This document shows positions 35,801 through 44,274 of a DNA stretch of 64,000 bases, in pieces. The DNA lies in contig OY970235.1 of NCBI GenBank assembly GCA_963714145.1, positions 3,906,001 to 3,970,000 on the forward strand, in the 5' to 3' direction. Numbering within the stretch: position 1 is the stretch's first letter; the number at the start of each line of letters is the position of its first letter. This stretch comes from JBBWZH01 sp035544115 (lineage in GTDB: Bacteria; Actinomycetota; Actinomycetes; Mycobacteriales; CADCTP01). The translations under genes and the position numbers were made by a program. Under the pieces are notes generated by a model that saw nothing but the letters and a program-made list of their open reading frames with translations, had not been told where the DNA came from and made no database searches.

Positions 35801-36254
35801 CGCCGACCGCGGCCTGATCCGCCGGCTGCGGCAGATGTGGCAGACCGCCGACCCGGAGCGGGCCGACCTCGCCGACCGGATCCTGTTCGCCCTGCAGCTC
35901 GAGGACGCCGACGTCGAACTGCTGCGGCTGGGCGAGACGGTCCGGCTGGCCGGCGTCCGCGGCGCCGACGTGGCCCGGACCGTGACGTTCAGCAACAGCA
36001 GCCTCAGCGTGCTGGTCACGATGTCCGAGCCGGCCCCCGGGCAGCGCCGGCTCGACGGCTACATCGTCCCGGCCGCCGCGCTGCGGGTCGAGCTGTGCAG
36101 CGCCTGCGAACCACGACACGCGACCGCCTCGCCCACCGGCCGCTTCGCCTTCTCGGACGTACCCACCGGGCTGCTGCAGCTCGTCTTCCACCCGACCGCC
36201 GGAGCCGCCGTCGACCTCGACCGGCCGTTCCTGACGCCGCCCGTCCAGCTCTAG
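35790..36254 (+). CDS. Small protein with carboxypeptidase-regulatory-like beta-sandwich
   Basis: The 154-aa protein overlaps the sigma gene by 11 bases. After an N-terminal helical part (about 1-55, RRLRQMWQTADPERADLADR) comes a beta-rich domain (about 60-150) whose C-terminal pattern ASPTGRFAFSDVPTGLLQL is the usual G-x-F-x-F-x-D-V-P-x-G strand of transthyretin-like/carboxypeptidase-regulatory domains. One CSAC pair is present. It lacks a signal peptide. It may act as an adaptor or as an inhibitor of the sigma factor; neither is shown by sequence. Confidence 0.8.
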   Translation: MTDDADRGLIRRLRQMWQTADPERADLADRILFALQLEDADVELLRLGETVRLAGVRGADVARTVTFSNSSLSVLVTMSEPAPGQRRLDGYIVPAAALRVELCSACEPRHATASPTGRFAFSDVPTGLLQLVFHPTAGAAVDLDRPFLTPPVQL

Positions 36255-36334
36255 CGCGCCGGCCGATCCCCCTTCTGCTCCACCCGTCGCGGGCTGTCGC
36301 CTGCCGACGTCCACATCCTCCTGGAGGCGTTGTC

Positions 36335-37948
36335 GTGTCTGAACCCGTCCCATCCGCATCGCGCGTCGCGGAGCTCCGCGACGTGGACCCGCCGCTGGCG
36401 ACCGCCGACCTGTTGCGACCGCACCGCGGCCGGGTCCTCGACCCGACCAACACGGTCCTGCTGGCCGGCCAGCAGGTACGCCCGACCACCTATGTCGCCG
36501 ACGAACTGCTGATCGCCCCGCACTACAACATGAACTCCCCGGCCGGGGCGCTGGCCGCGGCCGCGGACCAGCTGGACCTGGAGCTCGCCGACGCGCGCCC
36601 GCACGCGCTCGGTGGTGTGCGCGCCAGCCGGATCACGCTGAGACCGAAACCGGGCGCGGCCGCCAAGCCGGACGCCTGGGCGGTGCTGCAGCGGGCCCGG
36701 GCACTGGCCCAGCCGCAGCCGGAACCGACCGGGGCCGGGACCAAGCCGCCGGCCGGGACCAGGCAGCCGGCCGGGACCAAGCAGCCGGCCGAGACCGCGG
36801 ACCTGGCCGGAGTCGGCCTGAACCACCTGCTGTCCGTGATGCCGGGCGGGGTGATCGGCCAGTACGAGCCGAACGGCGGCGCCGGCACCAACGCCTACTA
36901 CGCCGGCTCCACGATCTCCCAGTACAGCCTGCCCGGGCTCGGCGGCCGTACCCCGGTGCGCTTCCTGGGCAGCCTGCCGGCGCGCCGGAGCGTGCACGGC
37001 CGCCGGCCGGTGGTGGCGATCCTGGACATGGGCTGCGCCGAGCACCCCTGGCTGCCGGGCACCGGCGAGATCGTCGACCGGGCGCCACGGCTGGACGGGC
37101 GGTCGATCGGGCTGGACGAGACCGGCGACGAGGTCCCGTTCGCCGGCGGCCCGATGGACGGCCGGCTGTACGGGCTGGCCGGCCACGGCACGTACGTCTG
37201 CGGGCTGGTCCGGCAGGTCTGCCCGGACGCGAACCTGATCTCGGCCAAGGTCGTCCCACCGGACGGCCTGCTGGACGAGCACGCGCTCGTCAGCGCGCTG
37301 GCGGACATCTACGAGCTGGTCCGGCGCTGGCTCGACGGCGCGGACGGCGGCCGGCCGGTGGACGTGGTCTCGCTGTCGCTGGGCTACTACCCGGAGGAGC
37401 TCAAGGACCCGGCCACCGGGACGGCGCTGGCGTCCGTGCTGGCCGGCCTCGGCAGGTTGGGCGTGCTCGTGGTCGCCTCGGTCGGCAACGACGCGACCCA
37501 GCGGGAGCTGTATCCGGCCGCCTGGGCGGCGCCCAAGCTGGAGGCGGACTCGGCACCGCTGGTGAGCGTCGGCGCCGAGAACCCGGACGGGTCCATCGCG
37601 CTGTTCAGCAACGGCGGCGACTGGGTGCGGCACTGGGAGCCGGGCGTCGTGCTGGTCAGCTCGATGCCGAGCTGGAACGGCGGGGTGAACGCGGCGGCCG
37701 ACTCGCCGGACCCCAGCGGCCGGCCCCGGCGGTCGCTGGATCCGGACAACTACCCGGCCTACGCCAGCTGGTGCGGTACCTCGTTCGCGGCCCCGGTGCT
37801 GGCCGGCCGGATCGCCGGCAAGCTGCTGCAGGCCTCCGAGCGGGCGACGGCCCGGCGGCCGGCCGGCGCGCTGGGCACCCGGGACCGGGCCGCCGCCGTC
37901 GCCCGCGCGCACGCCGCCGTCCAGCACTGCGTACCGAACCTGCAGTAG
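36335..37948 (+). CDS. Subtilisin-like S8 serine protease, cytoplasmic
   Basis: The 537-aa protease has the S8 triad: Asp in VVAILDMGCAEHP (about 232), His in GLAGHGTYVCG (about 283) and Ser in CGTSFAAPVLAG (about 486). GGAGG lies 7 bases before the GTG start. There is no signal peptide and no inhibitor-type propeptide, so it should act inside the cell. An N-terminal region of about 220 residues, with an 18-bp-repeat-encoded Pro/Gly/Thr linker (AGTKPPAGTRQPAGTKQP), precedes the catalytic domain. It converges on the CHAT protease gene, with 27 bases between the stops. Confidence 0.92.
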   Translation: MSEPVPSASRVAELRDVDPPLATADLLRPHRGRVLDPTNTVLLAGQQVRPTTYVADELLIAPHYNMNSPAGALAAAADQLDLELADARPHALGGVRASRITLRPKPGAAAKPDAWAVLQRARALAQPQPEPTGAGTKPPAGTRQPAGTKQPAETADLAGVGLNHLLSVMPGGVIGQYEPNGGAGTNAYYAGSTISQYSLPGLGGRTPVRFLGSLPARRSVHGRRPVVAILDMGCAEHPWLPGTGEIVDRAPRLDGRSIGLDETGDEVPFAGGPMDGRLYGLAGHGTYVCGLVRQVCPDANLISAKVVPPDGLLDEHALVSALADIYELVRRWLDGADGGRPVDVVSLSLGYYPEELKDPATGTALASVLAGLGRLGVLVVASVGNDATQRELYPAAWAAPKLEADSAPLVSVGAENPDGSIALFSNGGDWVRHWEPGVVLVSSMPSWNGGVNAAADSPDPSGRPRRSLDPDNYPAYASWCGTSFAAPVLAGRIAGKLLQASERATARRPAGALGTRDRAAAVARAHAAVQHCVPNLQ

Positions 37949-37979
37949 GCCGGAGCCGCGGCCGGAGCCGGCGGCCTAC
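37945..37979. terminator. Putative bidirectional terminator between S8 and CHAT genes
   Basis: The arms gtaggccg and cggcctac form an 8-bp perfect stem whose left arm includes the S8 stop codon and whose right arm reaches the end of the CHAT gene. The loop is GC-rich and can fold further. Confidence 0.5.
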
Positions 37980-40483
37980 CAGCCGGCACCGAAACAGACC
38001 AGCGGCACCGGGTCCACGGGATCGCCGGCCGCCATCGCCGCGCAGAGGGCCGCGGCCGGGGTCATCCCCCGGCGCAGCCCGGCGTGGTGGGCGGCCCCGA
38101 CCGCGCAGGCGGCGTCGTCGGACACCAACGCGACTCCGGCGACGACGCTGCCCGCGCCCCCGTGCAGCAGCGCGGCGGTCATCCCCAGCGGCTCGCTGCC
38201 CGGCCGCGCCTCGGCCAGCCCGAGCTCGCACGCGGACAGCACGACGTGCGCGGGCAGCCGGGGCAGCAGGTCGAGCTCGTGGCCGAACAGCGGACCGTCG
38301 GCCATCTCCAGGTAGGAGAACAGCGGGTTCTCCGGCTCGTGCACGCCGTGCGCGACGATGTGCAGGACGTCGACGTGGCCGGCCAGGATCCGGACGGTCG
38401 CCGCCGACGCCACGTCGTGCCGGACGACCAGCCGGTCGGGCCACCGGCTGGCGGCCAGCCGCAGGTCGTCGCGGGCCCGGCTGACCCGCGGGCCGGCCGC
38501 GAACGCGACCCGCGGCTCGGCCGGCAGCGTGGCCCGGCCCCGCGACGCCAGCCACGAGGTCACCGACGGCACCACGGTCGTCGGCCGGTTCCGCGCGGCC
38601 GGCAGCAGTGGCCACGGGATCGTCGCCAGCTCGGCCGGCGGCACCAGCAGCAGCGGCCCGTCCGCCAGCAGCGGGCGGATCGGGCCGAACATCAGCTCGT
38701 CCAGGCGGGCCAGCGAGTCCCGGCTGGCAGCCCGCACGGCGGTCCGGATCGGCGCCGGGATGTTGTCGGCGGCGAGCACGTCGAAGTCGGTCCGCAGCCG
38801 CCGCCGCAGTTCGAGCGCCGGCCCGGCCGGGCCGAGCTCGCGCACCGCCCGCCGGCCGGCGGTGGCGACCAGGCAGTACAGCCGGCCGGCGGACAGCAGG
38901 TGCACGACCAGCGTGCCGCCGGCCGGTTCGAGCTCCCGCTGCAGCTGGCCGAGGCTGGGCGGCCGGGCGGTGGACCCGTGCCCGGCCAGCTGCCAGGACC
39001 GCTGCCGGACCAGCCGCTCCAGCTCGCCGCACCGGCTGCGCAGGGCCACGTTCGGCCGCCCGGCCAGCGCCTGCTCGCGCAGCTCGGTCCGGGCCTGGCG
39101 CAGCTCCTGCAGCAGCCGCGCGGCCTCCGGGTCGGCCGGCGGCACCACCGCGGGCAGCCGGCTGGACAGCGCCCGGGCCTGCTCGGCCCAGCCGAACACG
39201 GTGGCCGGACCGCCGTTCGCGAGCGCGTCGGCCAGGCCGGTGTCGGCCAGCTGCCGCCCGTACCCGCTGGCCGCCGTGCGCAGGTCCAGGCTGCCGAACG
39301 ACGCCTGGTAGCGGTGCAGGTCGGCCAGCCCGGCGCGGCGCTCGGCGGCCGCCCGCCGCGGCTCCCCGGCCGCCGCCGCGAGCCCGGCCCGCACCGCCCG
39401 GACCTGCAGCCGGGTGGCCATCGGCTCGTCCCGGCGCAGCCGCAGCGCGCCGCCGGCGGCGACCCGGGCGCCGGCCGGATCCCCCAGGCACAGCCGGGCG
39501 TTCGCGCTGATCAGCGCGGCCCGCCGGGCCTCGTCGTCCAGGCCGGCCGCGGCCAGCCGGTCGGACAGCCCGGCCGCGGTGGCCGCGGTCCGGTCCAGCC
39601 CGCGGCCGCCGGCCGCGGCCGCGGCCACCAGCACGAGTTCGGCCAGCTGCACCCAGACGTCCACGCCGCGGCGGCGGAACCGGGCCCGCGCCTGGCCGGC
39701 CAGCCGGCGGGCGTCCGACCAGCGCTCCTCCAGCAGGGCGACCTGCGCCCGGACGAGTTCGGTCTCGGCCCGGCTCTGCGGGATCCGGCTGCGCCCGAAC
39801 AGCTCGCCGGCGGTGGCCAGGTCGACGTCGGCGTCCCGGGTGAGGCCGGCCGCCAGCAGCACCTGGGCCCGGTCCAGGTGGCAGGTCGCGGCGATCGTCG
39901 GCGACAGCGGGCGCAGCGTCGGCGCCGCCGCGTCGAGCTGGCGCAGCGCGGCCGGCAGGTCCCCGGCGATCAGCGCCATGCAGCCGAGGTTGTTCAGCGC
40001 CTTGGCGGCGAGCACGTCCAGCCCGTGCCGGGTGGCGATGTCCAGCGCGCGGGTCAGGTCGGCCCGTCCCTGGCTCAGGTTCCGCAACCGCTCGTGCACC
40101 ATCTCGCGGTTGAGCAGCGCCCGGCACAGGTCCGCCGGAACCGACTCGTCCAGCAGCCGCAGCGCGGCGTCGAGCTCGGCCAGCGCCTCGCCGGTGCGGG
40201 CGGCCCGCATGTAGAGCAGGCCGCGCTGGCTGTGGATCAGCGCGCGGATCCGGCGGGGCAGGTCGGCGATGCCGGCCGCCTCGTCCAGCATCGCCAGGCC
40301 GGCGGCCATGTTCCGGCGCTCGGCCTGATGGAACGCGAGGCTGACCAGGATGTGCGCGCGCCGCGCCGCGTCGGGCTGGCGGCGCAGGGCGGCGCCGAGC
40401 AGCCGCTGCGCCGTCGCGAACCGTCCGTGCGCGGTCTCTGCCACCGCCCGATCGTGCAGCTCGGCAGCGGAAGCCGCGGTCAC
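37976..40483 (-). CDS. TPR-CHAT caspase-like protease
   Basis: The 835-aa protein has TPR-type helical repeats (about 1-400) and a C-terminal CHAT domain (about 500-835). The catalytic His is in HIVAHGVHEPENPLF and the catalytic Cys in HVVLSACELGLAEA. CHAT proteins are caspase-clan proteases; known ones act in type III CRISPR-linked and other cell-suicide or defence systems, cutting a partner protein when triggered. GTG 40483 is chosen; an upstream TTG at 40516 is weaker. It faces the sigma/beta-sandwich/S8 genes, and the two intracellular proteases probably belong to one module. Confidence 0.92.
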   Translation of the reverse strand: MTAASAAELHDRAVAETAHGRFATAQRLLGAALRRQPDAARRAHILVSLAFHQAERRNMAAGLAMLDEAAGIADLPRRIRALIHSQRGLLYMRAARTGEALAELDAALRLLDESVPADLCRALLNREMVHERLRNLSQGRADLTRALDIATRHGLDVLAAKALNNLGCMALIAGDLPAALRQLDAAAPTLRPLSPTIAATCHLDRAQVLLAAGLTRDADVDLATAGELFGRSRIPQSRAETELVRAQVALLEERWSDARRLAGQARARFRRRGVDVWVQLAELVLVAAAAAGGRGLDRTAATAAGLSDRLAAAGLDDEARRAALISANARLCLGDPAGARVAAGGALRLRRDEPMATRLQVRAVRAGLAAAAGEPRRAAAERRAGLADLHRYQASFGSLDLRTAASGYGRQLADTGLADALANGGPATVFGWAEQARALSSRLPAVVPPADPEAARLLQELRQARTELREQALAGRPNVALRSRCGELERLVRQRSWQLAGHGSTARPPSLGQLQRELEPAGGTLVVHLLSAGRLYCLVATAGRRAVRELGPAGPALELRRRLRTDFDVLAADNIPAPIRTAVRAASRDSLARLDELMFGPIRPLLADGPLLLVPPAELATIPWPLLPAARNRPTTVVPSVTSWLASRGRATLPAEPRVAFAAGPRVSRARDDLRLAASRWPDRLVVRHDVASAATVRILAGHVDVLHIVAHGVHEPENPLFSYLEMADGPLFGHELDLLPRLPAHVVLSACELGLAEARPGSEPLGMTAALLHGGAGSVVAGVALVSDDAACAVGAAHHAGLRRGMTPAAALCAAMAAGDPVDPVPLVCFGAGW

Positions 40484-40712
40484 CCGCCGAGTATGCGCCC
40501 CGCGCCGGGCCGGCAACCACGGCCAGCCGGTTAGGCAACACGCCGGGTGCGGGCTATGACCCGAGCAGCCGGCCGGGCAGGCATTACTCCTTTTGCGGGA
40601 AAGTGACTACTCTGCCTGACTCAGGCCAGGTCAGGACGAGTTCGACATCAGGCGCTATAGCAGGATTATTACACCGACGCGTTCTGGCCGTTCCAACTCA
40701 CAGAGGAGTGCC

Positions 40713-41459
40713 ATGTCACCGAGCCCGCACGTGAGCCGCCGCCAGGTGCTGCGCGGAGGGCTGGCCGTCGGCGCGGGGGTCGTCGCCGCACCGCTGCTGT
40801 TCGCCGGAACCGCCCAGGCCTACTCCTGGTCGCGGACCCTGAGCCAGGGTGCCAACGGCGCCGACGTGGTCGAGTTGCAGATCCGGGTGGCCGGCTACGC
40901 GGCGGCCAGCGCGAGCCACACCCGCATCGCCCTGGACGGTGACTTCGGGCCGGCGACCGCCGGAGCGGTGCGCCGCTTCCAGGCCGCCTACGGGCTCTCC
41001 CAGGACGCCGTGGTCGGCCCGGCGACGCAGGCCAAGCTGAACGCGCTGGAGTCGTCCGACGGCTCCACCCTGCACTTCAACTGGAGCGAGTTCACCGACC
41101 GGGTCAGCGGCACGTTCAACGGCGGGAAGGTGAGCGCGGCCAGCGCCAAGGAGAACGCCCGCCGCTGCATGTACAAGCTGGAGGCGCTGCGGCTGAAGCT
41201 GGGCAACAAGCCGATCACGGTCAACTCCGGGTTCCGCAGCATCGCCCACAACGCCGACATCGGCGGCGCCAGCGACAGCATGCACATGTACGGCACCGCG
41301 GCCGACCTGGACGTCCCCGGGGTCGCCAACCGCACCGTCTACCAGAAGGCGGAGACCTGCGGGTTCTCCGGCCTGGAGACGTTCAACACCGACCACCAGC
41401 ACGTCGACAGCCGGGCCGACCTCGGCCGCGCCTGGTGGTGGGAGAACGGCACCATCTAG
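40713..41459 (+). CDS. Tat-exported M15 peptidoglycan peptidase with PG-binding domain
   Basis: The 248-aa protein has a twin-arginine signal (SRRQVLRGG, then a hydrophobic stretch ending TAQA), a peptidoglycan-binding-1 domain (about 45-115: LSQGANGADVVELQIRV, LDGDFGPATAGAVRRFQ) and a C-terminal M15 peptidase domain. Zinc ligands are visible in SMHMYGTAADLD and DHQHVD. It should hydrolyse D-Ala-D-Ala or related cross-link bonds in the cell wall. A good ribosome site, GAGGAG, precedes the ATG. It sits alone between the CHAT gene and the M20 gene. Confidence 0.93.
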   Translation: MSPSPHVSRRQVLRGGLAVGAGVVAAPLLFAGTAQAYSWSRTLSQGANGADVVELQIRVAGYAAASASHTRIALDGDFGPATAGAVRRFQAAYGLSQDAVVGPATQAKLNALESSDGSTLHFNWSEFTDRVSGTFNGGKVSAASAKENARRCMYKLEALRLKLGNKPITVNSGFRSIAHNADIGGASDSMHMYGTAADLDVPGVANRTVYQKAETCGFSGLETFNTDHQHVDSRADLGRAWWWENGTI

Positions 41460-41470
41460 CCCGCGGCCCG

Positions 41471-41510
41471 CGCGGGCGGGCCGCCGGGACACGCCGGCGG
41501 CCCGCCCGCG
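41471..41510. terminator. Strong bidirectional terminator hairpin
   Basis: A perfect 17-bp inverted repeat (left arm cgcgggcgggccgccgg, right arm its exact complement) with a 6-base loop lies between the convergent M15 and M20 genes, 11 bases after one stop and 1 base before the other. Confidence 0.8.
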
Positions 41511-41511
41511 G

Positions 41512-42876
41512 TCACCCCGCCCGGGCCGCGGCCAGTTCGGCCAGCAGGGCCGCGGCGACCTTCGGCGCGCTGCGGTAGCAGTCCACCGCGAGGTTCTCGT
41601 TCGGGGCGTGGTTCGCCTCGTCCGCGTTGGCGAACGGGACCCCGATGGACGGCACGCCGAGGATCTTCGTGAACACGTAGTCGGGCAGGCTGCCGCCCAG
41701 CGCCGGCATCAGGTACGGGTCCTCGCCGTGCACCAGCCGCAGCGCCCGCCGGATCGGCTCGACGTACACCGAGTCGAGGCTGGTCCGGGACGGCTCCATC
41801 GACGCGCGCTGGTTGCAGGCGACCCGCGGGGCGTGCCGGCGGACATGCTCGGCGATCCGCGCGAAGGTGCCCTGCACGGTCATCGGGTCGACCAGGCGCA
41901 CGTCGCACACCGCGCGGGCCAGCGCCGGGATCACGGTCCGGTCGGCACCGCTCGCACCGGTCTCGAACCGGCTGATGGTCAGCGTGGGGTACGCGGTGAG
42001 CCGGTCGTAGAACGGCCGCTCGGCCGGCTCGTCCAGGGCGTCGATGCCCAGCGCGGCGAGCTGTGCCGGGTCGACCGGCAGCGCGTCCAGCGCGCGCCGC
42101 TCGGCGGCACCGGGCGGCACCAGGCCCTCGGTGAGCCCGTCGATGGTGATCTGGCCGCGGTCGTTCTTCATCGAGGCGAGCAGGTGCACCAGCTCCCAGG
42201 CCGGGTTGCGGGCGACGCCGCCCCAGTTCCCGGAGTGCAGGTCGGTGTTCGCGCCACGGGCGATCAGCTCGAACTGGACGATGCCGCGCACCCCGAAGTT
42301 CACCGTGGCCCGCCCGCTCTCGTGCAGCGGGCCGTCGCTCCACACCACCAGGTCGCAGGCCAGCAGGTCGCGGTGGCGCCGGGCCAGGTCGGCCAGGTGC
42401 GGGCTGCCGACCTCCTCCTCGCCGTCCAGCAGCACGGTGACGTTGCACGGCAGCGACCCGTGCAGCCGGATCCAGGACTCCATCGCCAGCAGGTGGGACA
42501 GGTGCTGGCCCTTGTTGTCACCGGTCCCCCGGCCGTAGATGCGGCCCTCGTGCACGGTTGCCTGGAACGGCTCGAACCGCCAGGCGTCGGCCGCGCCGGT
42601 GGGCTGCACGTCGTAGTGGCCGTAGATGAGCAGCCGCGGCGCGCCGGCCCCGGCGTCCGGCCCGCGCAGCAGCACGGCCGGCTGGCCGGCGGTCTCCAGC
42701 AGGGCGGACGAGAACCCCCACGCCTCGGCCCGGCCACGGATGTGGGCCGCGGCCTCCCGGACGCCCCGGTTCTCCGCGCTGACCGACGGGATCGCCACGT
42801 ACCGGGCCAGCTCGTCAAGATGGGTGGCGTGCCGGCCGTCCAGATCGTCCAGCACGGCTTGCAGATCAGTCACCAT
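41512..42876 (-). CDS. M20-family metallopeptidase/dipeptidase
   Basis: The 454-aa enzyme fits the M20 dipeptidase group (carnosinase/DapE-like). Metal ligands and catalytic residues are seen in IYGHYDVQP (His, Asp), GRGTGDNKGQH (bridging Asp), DGEEEVGS (catalytic Glu pair), WSDG and NHAPNEN (His). No signal peptide, so cytoplasmic. The ATG at 42876 lies inside the end of the SEFIR gene (11-base overlap), with GGAGG directly before it; a GTG at 42900 is the other option. Coupling to a SEFIR protein is unusual for a housekeeping peptidase. Confidence 0.9.
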   Translation of the reverse strand: MVTDLQAVLDDLDGRHATHLDELARYVAIPSVSAENRGVREAAAHIRGRAEAWGFSSALLETAGQPAVLLRGPDAGAGAPRLLIYGHYDVQPTGAADAWRFEPFQATVHEGRIYGRGTGDNKGQHLSHLLAMESWIRLHGSLPCNVTVLLDGEEEVGSPHLADLARRHRDLLACDLVVWSDGPLHESGRATVNFGVRGIVQFELIARGANTDLHSGNWGGVARNPAWELVHLLASMKNDRGQITIDGLTEGLVPPGAAERRALDALPVDPAQLAALGIDALDEPAERPFYDRLTAYPTLTISRFETGASGADRTVIPALARAVCDVRLVDPMTVQGTFARIAEHVRRHAPRVACNQRASMEPSRTSLDSVYVEPIRRALRLVHGEDPYLMPALGGSLPDYVFTKILGVPSIGVPFANADEANHAPNENLAVDCYRSAPKVAAALLAELAAARAG

Positions 42877-43744
42877 CCTCCGAGTAGACGTCAAGAACAC
42901 CGGGCGGCCAACCGGGCCGGGAGCCGCCCTGGTCAGCGGCCCGGCGCCGGCGGATCGGGCGGATCCCCCGCGGCGGGTTCAACACCCGCAGCAGCGGCGC
43001 TATCCCGGCCGAGCTGAGCTCCGGGATCAGGTAGCGGGTGCCGGAGGTCGGGCCGAGGAAGGCCGGGATGTCCCGCAGGTCGGTACCGGGCAACAGGACG
43101 GACAGGTACTTCAGCTTCGCGGCGACCGGGTTGGCGTAGATGGCCTCGCGGATGAGGCCGGCCTCGAATGCGACGCCGCGCCCCTCGCCCGGCCCGGCCA
43201 GGCCTTCCGCCCGGCGGCGGTACTCCGCTGACGCGACCACCAGGACGTAGTCGGCCTCGCGGTCCTGTTCGAGTGTCCACAGTGTCCAGTCGCGGGGCCG
43301 GACCGCGTCCCGGGTGTCGATCCTCGAGTCGATGCCGTGCCGGCGCAGCAGCGCCGCCAGCTGGTTCACCGCCGCCGCATGATCGGCGGGCGCGTGGCAG
43401 TAGGAGAGGAACACCCGGACCGGCCGACCGGGTCGGCGCCGATCGGGCACCAGCCGGACCGGCGCGGACCGCCAGTCCCGGTGCCGGCCGGGGTCGGGAC
43501 GGCCCGGGTTCCGACCCGGCGGCAGCCCGACCGCGACCAGACCCGCGTCGACCCGATGGGCGGCCCGCAACGTATCGAGCAACGTGCGCACCGCTGGCCG
43601 CACAGCGTGGATCCCGCCGGCGCGGCTGACCGCGGTGACCGCGGCCAGTCCGGTCTCGGCGTCGTGGGCGGCGCGCAGCGACCCGAGCAGCCGCCGGCCG
43701 GCCGGCCGTCTCGGCAACTCGTCGGCCTCGGCGGCGATCGTCAT
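42866..43744 (-). CDS. SEFIR-domain protein with duplicated N-terminal helix motif
   Basis: The 292-aa protein has a SEFIR domain (about 109-250), the bacterial and eukaryotic TIR-like signalling fold: VRVFLSYCHAPADHAAAV, a helix LAALLRRHGIDSRID, the segment ADYVLVVASAEYRRRAEG, GRGVAFEAGLI with the conserved Glu, and LSVLLPG. Before it, two copies of LLxxLRAAHxxxxGLxAV (residues 19-36 and 55-72) form a duplicated helical module that may be an adaptor domain. ATG 43744 overlaps the sigma-gene stop (ATGA). SEFIR proteins usually act in immune signalling or cell-death systems. Confidence 0.85.
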   Translation of the reverse strand: MTIAAEADELPRRPAGRRLLGSLRAAHDAETGLAAVTAVSRAGGIHAVRPAVRTLLDTLRAAHRVDAGLVAVGLPPGRNPGRPDPGRHRDWRSAPVRLVPDRRRPGRPVRVFLSYCHAPADHAAAVNQLAALLRRHGIDSRIDTRDAVRPRDWTLWTLEQDREADYVLVVASAEYRRRAEGLAGPGEGRGVAFEAGLIREAIYANPVAAKLKYLSVLLPGTDLRDIPAFLGPTSGTRYLIPELSSAGIAPLLRVLNPPRGIRPIRRRRAADQGGSRPGWPPGVLDVYSEDGD

Positions 43745-44223
43745 AGCCAATCGATCTCACTCATCCCCAGTTGTCGCAGGGTCTCGGTGGCGGCCCGCAG
43801 GCTCGCCTGGACCGCGCCGATGCTCAGGCCGAGCAGCTCGGCGATATCGCTGGTGCTGTAGCCGTCCCGATGCCAGGCGAGGACTTCGCGCTGCTGCCGG
43901 GGCAGGGTGCGCAGGGCGGCGAGCAGTTGCCGGGTGCCGTCCTGCTGACAGGCCTGCTCGATCAGCTCGGCGGCCCAGCACTCCCGGAATGGCGGCGCGT
44001 CGCCATCGGGCCGGGCGGCGAGTTCGTTGACCGCGATCCGGCGCAGGTAGCTGCGTGGATCGGTGAGCTGCGGCCACTGCGCAAGGACCTCGGCGAACGC
44101 CCGGCCGGTGGCGTCCAGGGCGTCCGGGACGCAGGCGCCGAGGCCGAGCAGGAATCTGACCAGGAGTTCGGCCTCGACGCGATAGAACGCGGCGAAGTCG
44201 TCGTCGCTAGCCGGGGGCCACAT
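43741..44223 (-). CDS. Sigma-70-family factor coupled to the SEFIR gene
   Basis: The 160-aa product has a degenerate region 2 (about 8-65: FYRVEAELLVRFLLGLGACV, PRSYLRRIAVNELA) and a good region 4 (about 100-155: LRTLPRQQREVLAWHRDGYS, HTH LGLSIGAVQASLRAAT). It resembles short ECF-like factors. Its stop overlaps the ATG of the SEFIR gene. The weak core-binding region means it could be a regulator rather than a working sigma factor. Confidence 0.85.
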   Translation of the reverse strand: MWPPASDDDFAAFYRVEAELLVRFLLGLGACVPDALDATGRAFAEVLAQWPQLTDPRSYLRRIAVNELAARPDGDAPPFRECWAAELIEQACQQDGTRQLLAALRTLPRQQREVLAWHRDGYSTSDIAELLGLSIGAVQASLRAATETLRQLGMSEIDWL

Positions 44224-44274
44224 CGCCGTGGACCGGGTGCGGCGCCCGGCGGGCGGTCCGGACCGCCTGCGTGA

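Noticed and set aside
35837..36334. In-frame upstream extension of the S8 protease gene
   Set aside because: It is low-complexity Arg/Pro/Gly and overlaps the beta-sandwich gene; GTG 36335 has a proper GGAGG site.
38084..40534. Long plus-strand frame opposite the CHAT gene
   Set aside because: Shadow of the CHAT gene, with Gln/Arg/Gly bias and no domain.
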